The translations under genes and the position numbers were made by a program. The notes below the pieces were generated by a model that worked only from the letters and a program-made list of their open reading frames with translations, did no database searches and had not been told where the DNA came from. Shown piece after piece: positions 7,783 through 16,561 of a DNA stretch of 64,000 bases; position 1 is the stretch's first letter; each line of letters starts with the position of its first letter. This stretch comes from a candidate division Zixibacteria bacterium RBG-1 (GTDB lineage: Bacteria; Zixibacteria; MSB-5A5; DSPP01; RBG-1), in the NCBI GenBank assembly GCA_000447245.1, contig AUYT01000001.1:930106-994105 (forward strand), in the 5' to 3' direction.

Positions 7783-8901
7783 ATGAGGAAGGAAGCGTTA
7801 AGATTGGTAGGGGGAGTATTAATTTACCTATTTGTTTCTTCAAGTCCGTCGCAGGGAACGATTCATAATGTCTCCATAGTTGATTTTGGGTTTACTCCCC
7901 CCAAGACCACTGTCAATCCGGGGGATACCGTAAGATGGACTAATACCGGTGCTTTTGTGCATACTTCAACCAGTGATCTTGGATTTTGGAATTCCGGTAA
8001 CTTAGGTCCGGGAGGAATGTTTAGCCGTCAGTTTTTCTCTTCCGGGAAAAATCCTTATCATTGTATACCACACCTGGCTTCCATGAAAGATACCATATTT
8101 GTAAATAACGTTCCCCCAACGTTGTCAGTACCCGGCTCTCAATCTGTGAACGTGAATTCTCCTTTGAGTTTTTCGGTTTCAGCTGCAGACCCCAATTTTT
8201 CTATGACCGACCCCATGGCTCTGCGGGAGAATGTAACCCTTACCTTAGACAGTGTCCGACCCGACCCTCCCGTAACCAATCCCACTGTAGGCGCTGGAAA
8301 TCCGGCTACTTTTAGTTGGACACCGGCCTGTACAGAGTTAGGAACCTATACCGCTTATTTTAAAGCCAGCGACGGCAAAGGGGGTTTAGATTTTGACTCA
8401 GTGGTGATACAAGTGAATACCACCATTCATTTGGATACCATAACCGACGTCGTATATGACGCTGCTCCAGATACAATTTCTCCCTGTGACATCATGAGTT
8501 GGATTTATTTATCCACATTGACAGCTCAAATTGACAGTCATACCGTGACCAGTGATTCCTCGGGGCTGTTTAATTCAGGCATAATGCATCCGGGAGATAC
8601 TTTTTCTTATCAGTTCGTCAACAAAGGAACCTTCGGCTATCACTGTGTAGTGCATGGTGGTGAAACCGGGGCTGTTAAAGTCGGTATCGATAAAAGGGGG
8701 GATGCCAACGGTAATGGCACAATCAATTTGGCAGACATAATATATCTGGTAAACTTTGTCTTCAAAGGTGGACCAATACCAAATCCTCTTTGTGTAGGGG
8801 ATGCTAATAACTCGGGAGGCAACCCTAATCTGGCAGACATAATTTTTTTAGTTAATTTTGTCTTTAAAGGAGGACTGGCACCTAACCCTCCCACCTGTTA
8901 A
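7783..8901 (+). CDS. Secreted double-cupredoxin protein with Ig-like linker and dockerin
   Basis: A 372-residue secreted protein. After a signal peptide comes a plastocyanin-like domain with type-1 copper ligands H60, C94, H97 and M101 (VHTSTS and YHCIPHLASM). A middle domain resembles a cadherin/Ig-like repeat (PPTLSVPGSQSVNVNSPLSF). A second cupredoxin domain has H253, C288 and H291, but Glu294 where Met is expected (YHCVVHGGETGAV). The C-terminus is a dockerin-like pair of calcium loops, each followed by LVNFVFKGG, ending in PPTC. The start is the ATG at 7783: AGGAGG lies 6 bases upstream, whereas the in-frame TTG at 7777 directly abuts it. Copper electron carrier is inferred from ligands and redox neighbours. 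Confidence 0.8.
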   Translation: MRKEALRLVGGVLIYLFVSSSPSQGTIHNVSIVDFGFTPPKTTVNPGDTVRWTNTGAFVHTSTSDLGFWNSGNLGPGGMFSRQFFSSGKNPYHCIPHLASMKDTIFVNNVPPTLSVPGSQSVNVNSPLSFSVSAADPNFSMTDPMALRENVTLTLDSVRPDPPVTNPTVGAGNPATFSWTPACTELGTYTAYFKASDGKGGLDFDSVVIQVNTTIHLDTITDVVYDAAPDTISPCDIMSWIYLSTLTAQIDSHTVTSDSSGLFNSGIMHPGDTFSYQFVNKGTFGYHCVVHGGETGAVKVGIDKRGDANGNGTINLADIIYLVNFVFKGGPIPNPLCVGDANNSGGNPNLADIIFLVNFVFKGGLAPNPPTC

Positions 8902-8930
8902 GTTGCGGTTGATAACTGTCTGCCAAGATT

Positions 8931-8961
8931 AAAGCCCCATTATATAAGATGGGGCTTTTTT
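8931..8961 (+). terminator. Intrinsic terminator after the cupredoxin-dockerin gene
   Basis: A perfect 10-bp stem, AAAGCCCCAT against ATGGGGCTTT, with an 8-nt loop and a run of T on the plus strand. It ends the 5966-8901 transcription unit. On the minus strand it may also help end the thioredoxin-fold gene's transcript. Confidence 0.85.
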
Positions 8962-9020
8962 ACTGGGCTCTTTTGTTTAATTCAGTGACGATTTTACCAG
9001 AGTTTAGTTAACCAACACTT

Positions 9021-9587
9021 CTAAAGTTTCTTCAAGAAATCCTGTGGAGTGGTTCCGGTGAAATATTCGCTTTGAATAAAAATCACCTTTTTGTTTTGAT
9101 CCACTCCAATCAGAGTGGGGTAATAGTTAATCTGGTATTTGCTGACAAAAGCCGCCTGGGGGTCGTTTAAGAGGGTAAATCTCAGGCCCTTTTGGGTCTG
9201 GTAATTTTTAAGATCGGCTACCGGCTCCGGAGAAATCCCGATTAAAATGTAGTTTTCCGGCATAAAGTTAACAGTTCTCTGCCATTTCAGGACCTCCTCT
9301 TCACAGTGAGGACTGCCCGTAGCCAGAAAAAGTAAAAAAGTTTTTTTCCCGTTCATTAAGTCATGCAGATTGATTTCCTCATCAGCCAAGCTTTTTAGTT
9401 TAACATTGGGAAAAGTGTCACCGGTTTTGAAAGCAATTTGAGAGCTGGTATTCTGGGTCTCCTTTTTCATCTTGCGGGAGGAGACATAGTTTCCGGCCAA
9501 AATCCCCAAAAAGGCGGAAATGGCCACCCCCAGGATAAAAAAAATTACGAACATCCTGGATATCTCAAATTTTTTGGGCATCTTCAT
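9021..9587 (-). CDS. Membrane-anchored thioredoxin-fold (TlpA/redoxin-like) protein with SxxC active site
   Basis: A 188-residue protein with an N-terminal anchor (residues 12-32) and a periplasmic thioredoxin-like domain. FKTGDTFPNVKLKSLADEEI is the usual start of an AhpC/TSA or TlpA fold, and INYYPTLIGVDQNKKVI contains the conserved cis-proline. At the active site LFLATGSPHCEEEV the usual WCxxC reads GSPHC, so the N-terminal cysteine is Ser92 and only Cys95 remains. That rules out a standard CxxC dithiol mechanism; a monothiol, non-catalytic or metal-related role is possible. It is transcribed divergently from the Omp85 gene. The fold call is firm, the function unknown. Confidence 0.8.
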   Translation of the reverse strand: MKMPKKFEISRMFVIFFILGVAISAFLGILAGNYVSSRKMKKETQNTSSQIAFKTGDTFPNVKLKSLADEEINLHDLMNGKKTFLLFLATGSPHCEEEVLKWQRTVNFMPENYILIGISPEPVADLKNYQTQKGLRFTLLNDPQAAFVSKYQINYYPTLIGVDQNKKVIFIQSEYFTGTTPQDFLKKL

Positions 9588-9686
9588 ATTCTAAAAAAGA
9601 TTTTTATTAAAAATCAGTTATATTTATATTAGAATGAAATTTTTGTCAAGCTTAAAGTTATCGGCGCCAGACTAAACCGGACTAAA

Positions 9687-11303
9687 ATGCAAATTAAATT
9701 GTTCAAAGTTTGCCTTTTCAATACGTTCTTATTTTCTTGGGCATTAGCTCAAAGCGACTCTAATTTTGCGTATACCCCTAAAAAAATTGAAAAAATTACC
9801 ATTCTGCGCAGAAATATTTTTGACCTGAGCTTGGGCCAGTATAAAAAATTCCCCTACACTTGGGCTAATAAGTTTCATATCCTTACCAAAGAAAAGGTAA
9901 TCCAAAGAGAGCTGCTCTTTGCGGCCGGAGATTCCTATAATCAGGAATTAATCGAAGAAAGCGAACGAAACTTACGCAGATATGAATTTTTAGGGAAAGT
10001 TGAAATAAAAGCCAGAGAAAATTCTAAAAGAAATCTAGAGGTAACGGTCGAAACCGAGGATTTGTGGTCTTTATCCTTAGCCGCGGTCATTTCCGGTGCC
10101 GGAGATAAATACAACTACACCGTCTCTTTGAATGACCACAATTTTTTGGGCTGGGGACAGACTGTGTCCGTTTTTTACTCCCAGGACCACTCCACTTTTT
10201 TTAAAGAAGAGTATGGTTTGCAATTTTTTGACCCCCGGGTTTTTCATTCTCAGCACCGGGTAAATTTAACGCTCAACAAACTCAGCTTCGGACACTGGCG
10301 GGTTTTGGATTTCAGCAAGCCCTTTTATGCCTTAGCCACAAAATGGAGTTATGGTGTGAGAGGCGAAGATTTGAAAGATAAAGTTAGCTTTTTTCAAAAG
10401 GGAACGGAGGTTCTGAGAAATTCTTATGCCCATCAGAAAGGGGAAGTTTTTCTGTCCCGCTCTTTCGGTTATCTGAAGCGGAAAGAGCTGGGTGTGGCTT
10501 ATTTCTACCAGAGGGATAAATTTCGACCTGTAGAAACGAATAGCAGTTTAGATACTTCCAACTTTTCTGTGACTGGTGAAACTGAAAAGATTGGTCGCCT
10601 GAGCCTTTCTTTCGGGTTAGGAGAATTGCGGTATGCACAAGAGACTAAACTGGATAATTTTGAGCGAATTGAGGATTTGCAACTGGGCTGGTTTGCCAAA
10701 GCCGGGCTGGGAAAATCTTTTGAGTTTTTGGGCTCGGACAGAGAGGACTGGTATTTTTCAACCCAATTCAGGTGGGGCTGGAAAATTTCTCCCCGGCAGT
10801 ACCTGCTTTTTTTGAACCAGAACGAAGCTTACCGCTATAAACAAAACTTTGACCGGCTCAAAAACTACTGGAAATTAACTTACTTCAATAAAAGCTTGCC
10901 ATCTCAAACCGTCGCCTTGGGATTAAATTTGTCCGGTATTTCCCGGCAATCAAAATACCGCCAGATTACCCTGGGGGGAGATTTGGGATTAAGGGGTTAC
11001 GAAGTCAACCAGTTTTCCGGCCAAAAACAGATTCTGTTCAATCTGGAAGACCGGATCTTCACCTCGCTAAAAATTTTGACGGTGGCATTAGGAGCGGTGG
11101 TCTTCTTTGATGCCGGTTATCTCTGGGAAAAAGAGAGCCACATAAACCTGAAAGACCTGCGGGCCGATATGGGGATTGGTTTGCGCTTGGGATTTACCAA
11201 AGCTCTGGCCGGCAGAGTGGCCCGCCTTGACCTGGCTAAAGCTTTGCAGGAAGACAGATACTTTATTTCTTTGGGTGTGGGTCAGGTATTCGGCTGGGAG
11301 TAA
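9687..11303 (+). CDS. Omp85-superfamily outer-membrane protein with one POTRA domain
   Basis: A 538-residue outer-membrane protein. A signal peptide (ending near ALAQ) is followed by a single POTRA-like domain (residues ~35-125), with FHILTKEKVIQRELLFAAGD and LRRYEFLGKVEI as in BamA/TamA POTRAs. The rest is a 16-strand type barrel. The Omp85 signatures near the end are clear: GGDLGLRGYEVNQFSGQ, VALGAVVFFDAGYLW and LRADMGIGLRLGFTK. One POTRA and modest length fit neither BamA (five) nor TamA (three), so it may be a lineage-specific Omp85 or an FhaC-like exporter. There is no obvious Shine-Dalgarno at the ATG (9687). A cacgaa repeat begins directly at its stop codon. Confidence 0.85.
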   Translation: MQIKLFKVCLFNTFLFSWALAQSDSNFAYTPKKIEKITILRRNIFDLSLGQYKKFPYTWANKFHILTKEKVIQRELLFAAGDSYNQELIEESERNLRRYEFLGKVEIKARENSKRNLEVTVETEDLWSLSLAAVISGAGDKYNYTVSLNDHNFLGWGQTVSVFYSQDHSTFFKEEYGLQFFDPRVFHSQHRVNLTLNKLSFGHWRVLDFSKPFYALATKWSYGVRGEDLKDKVSFFQKGTEVLRNSYAHQKGEVFLSRSFGYLKRKELGVAYFYQRDKFRPVETNSSLDTSNFSVTGETEKIGRLSLSFGLGELRYAQETKLDNFERIEDLQLGWFAKAGLGKSFEFLGSDREDWYFSTQFRWGWKISPRQYLLFLNQNEAYRYKQNFDRLKNYWKLTYFNKSLPSQTVALGLNLSGISRQSKYRQITLGGDLGLRGYEVNQFSGQKQILFNLEDRIFTSLKILTVALGAVVFFDAGYLWEKESHINLKDLRADMGIGLRLGFTKALAGRVARLDLAKALQEDRYFISLGVGQVFGWE

Positions 11304-11371
11304 CACGAAAGCACGAATGGCTACGCCATGGTGTAACCAAAGAATGAATTACGAAAAACACGAAAAAAATG
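11301..11371 (+). repeat. cacgaa intergenic repeat interrupted by a 22-nt double-hairpin repeat
   Basis: This stretch begins at the Omp85 stop codon with ACACGAAAGCACGAA and resumes as TTACGAAAAACACGAA. In between (11318-11339) lie two tandem 11-nt hairpins, TGGCTACGCCA and TGGTGTAACCA. The outer part is related to 50300-50347 and 63332-63370. The inner part recurs inverted at 17799-17820 with one mismatch. One repeat family therefore seems nested in another. Confidence 0.6.
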
Positions 11372-11547
11372 TAATACAAAAAAACGATTAACGTAAAGCT
11401 TGTCAAATGGCACCACTCGGCAGATAATTTGGTGGCGAAGATTCTTGGGCATAAGTGAAAAATTGACATCCGCTCCAAGTTTTTTTATTTTATATATCTT
11501 GCAATTCTTTAGAGATTGATTTAAATTAAGGGTTTTAAAGGAGCCAG

Positions 11548-13641
11548 ATGAAAGAGTATAAGATCGATCAGATACGCAATCTGGGTTTGGTTGGTCACGG
11601 CGGAGTAGGTAAAACTTCCTTGGCGGAAGCCCTGCTTTTTTCAGCCGGCATTACCACCCGTTTGGGCAGAGTAGAGGATGGGAATACTGTTTCTGATTAT
11701 TCGGCCGAAGAAATTACAAGAAAAATCTCCATCGCCGCTTCTCTTCTGCACCTGGATTGGAAAAATTACAAAATCAACTTAGTCGATTTGCCCGGCTATG
11801 CTGATTTCATAGGGGAAGTGGTGGCCGGCTTGAGGGTCACTGAAACCGCTTTGATTTTGATTTCGGCTTTATCCGGAGTAGAAGTCGGGACCGAACAGGT
11901 CTGTAAAACCGCGGAAAAATACGATTGCGCCAGAATGTTTTTCTTGAACAAGATGGAAAAAGAGCATGCCAGCTTCAGCAAAGTCTCCAAGCAGCTGCAG
12001 GACAGATTCGGAAGCGGGGTCGTAGCGGTCCAGCTTCCCTTGGGTGAAGGGTTAAATTTCAAAGGGGTCGTTGATTTAATCCAGATGAAGGCCTATATAT
12101 TCCAAAAAGGGGCTCAGCCCAAGGAGGACAAAGTCCCCTCTGATTTCGATTCCCAGGCCCAGGAAGCCCGAGAAAAAATGATGGAAGCCATAGCCGAATC
12201 AGACGACGCTCTTCTGGAAAAATTCTTTGATAAAGGGGAATTGACCGAAGAGGAAATCAAACGGGGCTTAAAAAAGGGGATTAGCTCAAAAAAAATTTTC
12301 CCTCTGCTTTGCGGAACAGCCACAGAAAATTGGGGGAGCAATCTGCTCCTTGACTTTGCCACCGAATATCTCCCCTCTCCGGCTGATTTTGGAGAAGTAA
12401 AAGGGATAGATCCCAATACCAAGCAGGAAATCAAAAGAAAAATAGCCGTGGAAGAGCCCACCTGTGCGTTTGTTTTCAAAACCGTAGCAGAACCTCATGT
12501 GGGGGAGCTTTCCTTTTTCAAAGTCTATGCCGGCAAAATCTCCCCCGGCAATGATTTATTGAATCCCACTAAACAGGTAACCGAAAGAATCGGTCAAATC
12601 TATGTCATGAACGGTAAAGAGAGAAAAGAGATCGGTAATATATCTGCCGGAGATTTGGGGGCTTTTGTGAAATTGAAATCCACTCATAGCGGAGATACTT
12701 TGTGCGACAAGAAACACCCCATTTTACTCCCACCCATCGATTTCCCCAAACCGGTCATCAATATGGCTATCAAGCCCAAAAATAAAGGGGATGAAGAAAA
12801 AATCGCCAACGGTTTTGCTAAACTGCATGAAGAAGACCCCACTTTCATCATGGTGGTAGACGGCGACATCAGGCAAACCATAATCTATGGTCAGGGAGAA
12901 CTGCATTTGGAAATTATGGTGGATAAGCTTAAGAAAAAATTCGGGGTAGAGGCCGAATTGGAAAAACCCAAGATTCCCTACCGTGAAACCATCAAAACCA
13001 AAGCCGAAGCCCAGGGAAAATATAAACGCCAATCCGGCGGCCGCGGTCAATACGGTGATGCCTGGCTCAAAGTAGAGCCATTGCACCGGGGAGAGGGTTT
13101 TCAGTTTGTGGATGACATCGTGGGTGGGGCAGTCCCTGGCAAATATATACCGGCCGTTGAAAAGGGTGTGGTGGAAGCTATGCACGAAGGGATTTTAGCC
13201 GGTTATAAAATGGTGGATATAAAAGTCAGCATCTACGATGGCACCTATCACGTGGTGGATTCCTCGGATATGGCTTTTAAAATTGCCGGCTCCATGGGTT
13301 TCAGGAAAGCAGCTCTGGAGGCCAAACCGGTTTTGCTGGAGCCGATTTATAACGTAGAAGTAATAGTGCCCAGCGAGTTCATGGGGGATGTCATGGGGGA
13401 TATCTCTTCTCGCAGAGGGAAGATTATGGGGATGGAAGCGGATGGCGGGTTTGAAAAAATAAAAGCCAAAGTTCCCTTGGCGGAACTGTATAAATATTCA
13501 ACCTCACTTAGGTCTCATACTCAAGGTCGGGGCCATCATACTCGTGAATTTTCTCACTACGAGGAAGTCCCCCGAGAGATAGCGGATAAAATAATCAAGG
13601 AAGCCCAGGACCACAAGCAGAAAGAAAAAGAAGAAGAGTAA
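11548..13641 (+). CDS. EF-G-like translation GTPase
   Basis: A 697-residue translational GTPase of EF-G layout. The G domain has GHGGVGKTSLAEALL (P-loop), DLPGYADFIGEV (G3, DLPG in place of DTPG) and FFLNKMEKEH (G4, NKM). Domain II follows, then domain III (AIKPKNKGDEEKIANGFAKL), domain IV (QSGGRGQYGDAWLKVEPL) and a domain V with EVIVPSEFMGDVMGDISSRR. DLPGY and NKME are typical of the EF-G-like paralogue group (often named FusA2 or EF-G-like), not canonical EF-G. AAGGAG stands close before the ATG. It is not next to rpsG or tuf, consistent with a paralogue. Role in translocation versus ribosome recycling or stress is not decidable here. Confidence 0.9.
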   Translation: MKEYKIDQIRNLGLVGHGGVGKTSLAEALLFSAGITTRLGRVEDGNTVSDYSAEEITRKISIAASLLHLDWKNYKINLVDLPGYADFIGEVVAGLRVTETALILISALSGVEVGTEQVCKTAEKYDCARMFFLNKMEKEHASFSKVSKQLQDRFGSGVVAVQLPLGEGLNFKGVVDLIQMKAYIFQKGAQPKEDKVPSDFDSQAQEAREKMMEAIAESDDALLEKFFDKGELTEEEIKRGLKKGISSKKIFPLLCGTATENWGSNLLLDFATEYLPSPADFGEVKGIDPNTKQEIKRKIAVEEPTCAFVFKTVAEPHVGELSFFKVYAGKISPGNDLLNPTKQVTERIGQIYVMNGKERKEIGNISAGDLGAFVKLKSTHSGDTLCDKKHPILLPPIDFPKPVINMAIKPKNKGDEEKIANGFAKLHEEDPTFIMVVDGDIRQTIIYGQGELHLEIMVDKLKKKFGVEAELEKPKIPYRETIKTKAEAQGKYKRQSGGRGQYGDAWLKVEPLHRGEGFQFVDDIVGGAVPGKYIPAVEKGVVEAMHEGILAGYKMVDIKVSIYDGTYHVVDSSDMAFKIAGSMGFRKAALEAKPVLLEPIYNVEVIVPSEFMGDVMGDISSRRGKIMGMEADGGFEKIKAKVPLAELYKYSTSLRSHTQGRGHHTREFSHYEEVPREIADKIIKEAQDHKQKEKEEE

Positions 13642-13654
13642 TACCAAAAAATAT

Positions 13655-14278
13655 ATGAGGAATTCAAATCTGCGCAAAATTCAAGGAATGGTTTTAATAA
13701 TTTTTTTACTCTTGCTAAGTTTGAATTCTTCCAGCTGGAGTTTGGACCGGGATGGAATGGTAGGATTTGGCGGGACGATTTTAACCGGTCTGGCTACCGG
13801 TGATTTCGGCTCTTTAGTCGAGTCCGGCCTGGGACCAGGGGTCAACATTGAATATTTTATGAATAAGTCAGTGGCTGTAGGTGCTAATTTCGGATATTTA
13901 CTTTTTCAATCCCCCGCGGTCATTCAGGATAGCACCTTGACTCAGGAATGGAGGATGCTCTCCTATGGAGTATTCGGAAAATATATCTTTAATCCGGATA
14001 AAGAGTTTTCTTTTTATGGCAAAGGAGGAGCCATGCTGAATTCCTACCAAATCAAGTATGAGAGAGTGTCGCAACCGGTGGCGTCTGATTCTTCCAAAAT
14101 TAAAGATAATACAGCTCAAATAAGCGCTGGCTTGGGGATAACCTTTGATTATAAAGAGAGACTGGGGCTTTTTGCGGAATTTTTATATAACCGCCTTCTG
14201 ATAAAAAATCTCTCGGTCCAGTTTTTTGGCCTGAACATCGGGGCTACTCTGTATTTTGGAGGGAGAAAGGGCAAGTAA
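13655..14278 (+). CDS. Small outer-membrane beta-barrel protein
   Basis: A 207-residue protein with a signal peptide (hydrophobic residues 10-26) and an alternating hydrophobic pattern consistent with an eight-stranded OmpA/OmpW-like barrel. FFGLNIGATLYFGGRKGK provides a final strand. FGGTILTGLATGDFGSLVES and GVFGKYIFNPDKEFSFYGK are typical of small porin-family proteins. It has no peptidoglycan-binding domain. It lies 13 bp after the EF-G-like gene and 9 bp before a second barrel gene, so co-transcription is likely. No specific function can be assigned. Confidence 0.7.
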   Translation: MRNSNLRKIQGMVLIIFLLLLSLNSSSWSLDRDGMVGFGGTILTGLATGDFGSLVESGLGPGVNIEYFMNKSVAVGANFGYLLFQSPAVIQDSTLTQEWRMLSYGVFGKYIFNPDKEFSFYGKGGAMLNSYQIKYERVSQPVASDSSKIKDNTAQISAGLGITFDYKERLGLFAEFLYNRLLIKNLSVQFFGLNIGATLYFGGRKGK

Positions 14279-14287
14279 GGAGGAGTT

Positions 14288-14920
14288 ATGAACAGGAAAT
14301 TTTTCTCAATACTTATCTTTGGTTTACTTTTTTCTGTTGGTGTCCTACAAGCCCAAGATCACAAAAATAAGGTGGCTGTTTCGGTTTTGGGAGGATTAGC
14401 CATTCCGGCCGGCAATTTTACCTCCATCGACCCAGGCAAAGGGAATGCCAAGACCGGTTATACTTTCGGCGGCAGTCTGGAATATTTTGTAAAAGAGAAA
14501 ATTTCTCTGGGCCTAAATTTTATGTACAACAGTTTTGACGACAAGGATACCAGCAGTATAAAAAATCGTATCGTCAGCTATGGTCTGGTAGGAAGATACA
14601 TTCTGAATTCCCATCCGGAGGTGGATTATTATCTGAGATTTGGTTTGGGTCTGGCTAAGTTCACAATTGAGGGATCGGGTCCCACCAGATCTTATGACCT
14701 CAAAACTACTATTGCCGTGGGATTGGGCTTTAGCTACAAGCTTAGCTCGTCTTTATCTTTGCTGGGAGAAACTGTCTACAATCAGGTTCTGGAGAAAAAC
14801 GCCAAGTATTCTGTAGGTGGAGTAAAGCGACCAGCCCTGGGATATAATCTGCAACATTTCGGGATTTATACCGGACTGGTTTTTTATATAAAAACCAAGC
14901 AGCCGGTTTCCTCGTATTAA
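14288..14920 (+). CDS. Small outer-membrane beta-barrel protein
   Basis: A 210-residue protein with a clear signal peptide ending near LQAQ and an eight-strand barrel pattern (FGGSLEYFVKEKISLGLNF, GLVGRYILNSHPEVDYYLRF). It is related in layout to the preceding barrel and reads as a diverged tandem paralogue. GGAGGAG lies just before the ATG. It ends in a polar tail after the last strand (FGIYTGLVFYIKTK). Role unknown; structural or adhesin-like roles are possible. Confidence 0.7.
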   Translation: MNRKFFSILIFGLLFSVGVLQAQDHKNKVAVSVLGGLAIPAGNFTSIDPGKGNAKTGYTFGGSLEYFVKEKISLGLNFMYNSFDDKDTSSIKNRIVSYGLVGRYILNSHPEVDYYLRFGLGLAKFTIEGSGPTRSYDLKTTIAVGLGFSYKLSSSLSLLGETVYNQVLEKNAKYSVGGVKRPALGYNLQHFGIYTGLVFYIKTKQPVSSY

Positions 14921-14966
14921 TAATAAGAGATTTTTATATCAAATTTTGCCAAAGAAAGGAGTCAGC

Positions 14967-15545
14967 ATGTTTCGCAAAATAACCAGAATTTTAATGGCGG
15001 TTTTTATTTTAATGTTCTGTCTGGATGCCTTGGCAGTTGAAAGGGCCCAGAGAAATAAACTGGAGCTAGGAGGTGATTTTTCTTTCAGTTATGACAATTA
15101 TGACCAGCTGGGATTTGACCAGGGCTCCATAACCTCTTTTAGTTTAACCCCCCGATTCGGATTTTTCGTGGGGAGAAATGTTCAGTTAGAGCCGGAAATG
15201 AGTCTGGCTTATGTATCGGATCAATCATTCGGAGACGATTTCGAGGTTCTAAGATTGGGGTTTTTATTCCGGGTGGCCTATAATTTCATGCCCCACCAAA
15301 AAGCTTTTCCCTTTATCTTTTTCGGAATCGGTATGACCGGTAATTCCATTTCCGGTGTTTCGAATGAGGCCACCTCCATTGTAGCTCCCGAGGTAGGTAT
15401 GGGGGTGAAGGCCTTTATTGGAAGGAGTTCGGCTTTAAGAGTGTCCGTAAAATTTATCCACGAGGAAAACAGCTTGGGGATTGATGATGTGGATGCCAAC
15501 AGTCTGAATATTTCCGCCGGATATTCGGTTTTTCTGGGACGATAA
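14967..15545 (+). CDS. Small outer-membrane beta-barrel protein
   Basis: A 192-residue protein with a signal peptide (MFRKITRILMAVFILMFCL) and an alternating beta pattern, including TPRFGFFVGRNVQLEPEMSL and ISAGYSVFLGR at the C-terminus. It is the third consecutive barrel protein here. The frame is open from a TTG at 14946, but the ATG at 14967 has AAAGGAG upstream and starts the signal peptide, so I chose it. No enzymatic motif is visible. Confidence 0.7.
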   Translation: MFRKITRILMAVFILMFCLDALAVERAQRNKLELGGDFSFSYDNYDQLGFDQGSITSFSLTPRFGFFVGRNVQLEPEMSLAYVSDQSFGDDFEVLRLGFLFRVAYNFMPHQKAFPFIFFGIGMTGNSISGVSNEATSIVAPEVGMGVKAFIGRSSALRVSVKFIHEENSLGIDDVDANSLNISAGYSVFLGR

Positions 15546-15580
15546 AATCAGCAGCCCTTGGTGTTGATAAAATAAACCAG

Positions 15581-16501
15581 ATGATTTCTTTTTCCACCAG
15601 CTGGAATGCTACCCGTAATCATTCGGGCTTACGAATTATTCAAGAGATAAAAGATTTAGGATTTGACTGTCTGGAAATTAACTTTCAGGTTTCCTCTGAA
15701 AAATTTGAGGAGATAAAAAAGTCAAAAAAAGAAAATCAAATCCAAATCTCCAGTTTGCACAATGTGGCTCCTATGCCGGATGGGTTTGAGCCTCATTCCG
15801 TTCATAAAGCATTTCCCCTAAACTCTCCCGACGATTCTTTCAGGGAAAAAAGTATAGAGCTGACCAAGAATACTATCGACAATGCTCACGACTTAAAAGC
15901 TGAAGCGGTGGTTCTGCACTTGGGAGAAAGTCAAAAAATAGAAATTCTGGACCTTGAGCAGGAATATATAAAAGCTAAAATAAAGTCCGAAACCAAATCA
16001 GATGAACTGGAGGAGTTGAAGAATAAGTTCATTCGGGAACGAAATAAAATATCAGTAGAAGGAACTGAGAAAATAATCCAAGCTTTGAATGAAATTATTC
16101 CTTATGCCCAAGACAAAAATATTAAGCTGGGGTTTGAAAATAGATATTATTATTCCCAGTTTCCGACTTTAGAAGAAACGGAAATTATTTTCAAGGAATT
16201 TCCGAATTCAAATGTGGGATTATGGCTGGATGTGGGGCATCAAGCCACTCTGGAATATCTGGGTTTTGTCGAGAAAAACGCTTATCTGAAAAAATTCGGT
16301 CACAGATTAATCGGAACTCACCTGATGGATTGTAAAGAAATCTATGACCATAAAGCTCCCGGAACTGGAAATATTGATTATTCTGGGTTGAAGAGTTATT
16401 TAAAACCCGATACCATCAAAGTCTTAGAGTTAGGTCCCAAGGTTACTCCGCCAGAAGTTAAATCCGGCTTTGAATATCTACAGCAGATGGGTCTGGCTTA
16501 A
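15581..16501 (+). CDS. Sugar phosphate isomerase/epimerase family TIM-barrel protein
   Basis: A 306-residue protein of the AP-endonuclease-2/xylose-isomerase-like TIM-barrel superfamily. Visible blocks are DCLEINFQ (strand 2), AEAVVLHLG, KLGFENRYYY with the metal-binding glutamate, VGLWLDVGHQATLEY with the LDVGH metal site, GTHLMDCKE and GTGNIDYSGL. Members bind two or three divalent metals and act on sugars, inositols or abasic DNA; substrate is not predictable. A helical insert rich in Lys/Glu lies at about residues 125-165. It has no obvious Shine-Dalgarno and sits 35 bp after the last barrel gene and upstream of yebC. Confidence 0.8.
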   Translation: MISFSTSWNATRNHSGLRIIQEIKDLGFDCLEINFQVSSEKFEEIKKSKKENQIQISSLHNVAPMPDGFEPHSVHKAFPLNSPDDSFREKSIELTKNTIDNAHDLKAEAVVLHLGESQKIEILDLEQEYIKAKIKSETKSDELEELKNKFIRERNKISVEGTEKIIQALNEIIPYAQDKNIKLGFENRYYYSQFPTLEETEIIFKEFPNSNVGLWLDVGHQATLEYLGFVEKNAYLKKFGHRLIGTHLMDCKEIYDHKAPGTGNIDYSGLKSYLKPDTIKVLELGPKVTPPEVKSGFEYLQQMGLA

Positions 16502-16561
16502 TTTTTTCTTGCCTTTTGCGAATTTTCGCATAAATTAAATAAAGAAACCGGAGGGAAAGAA

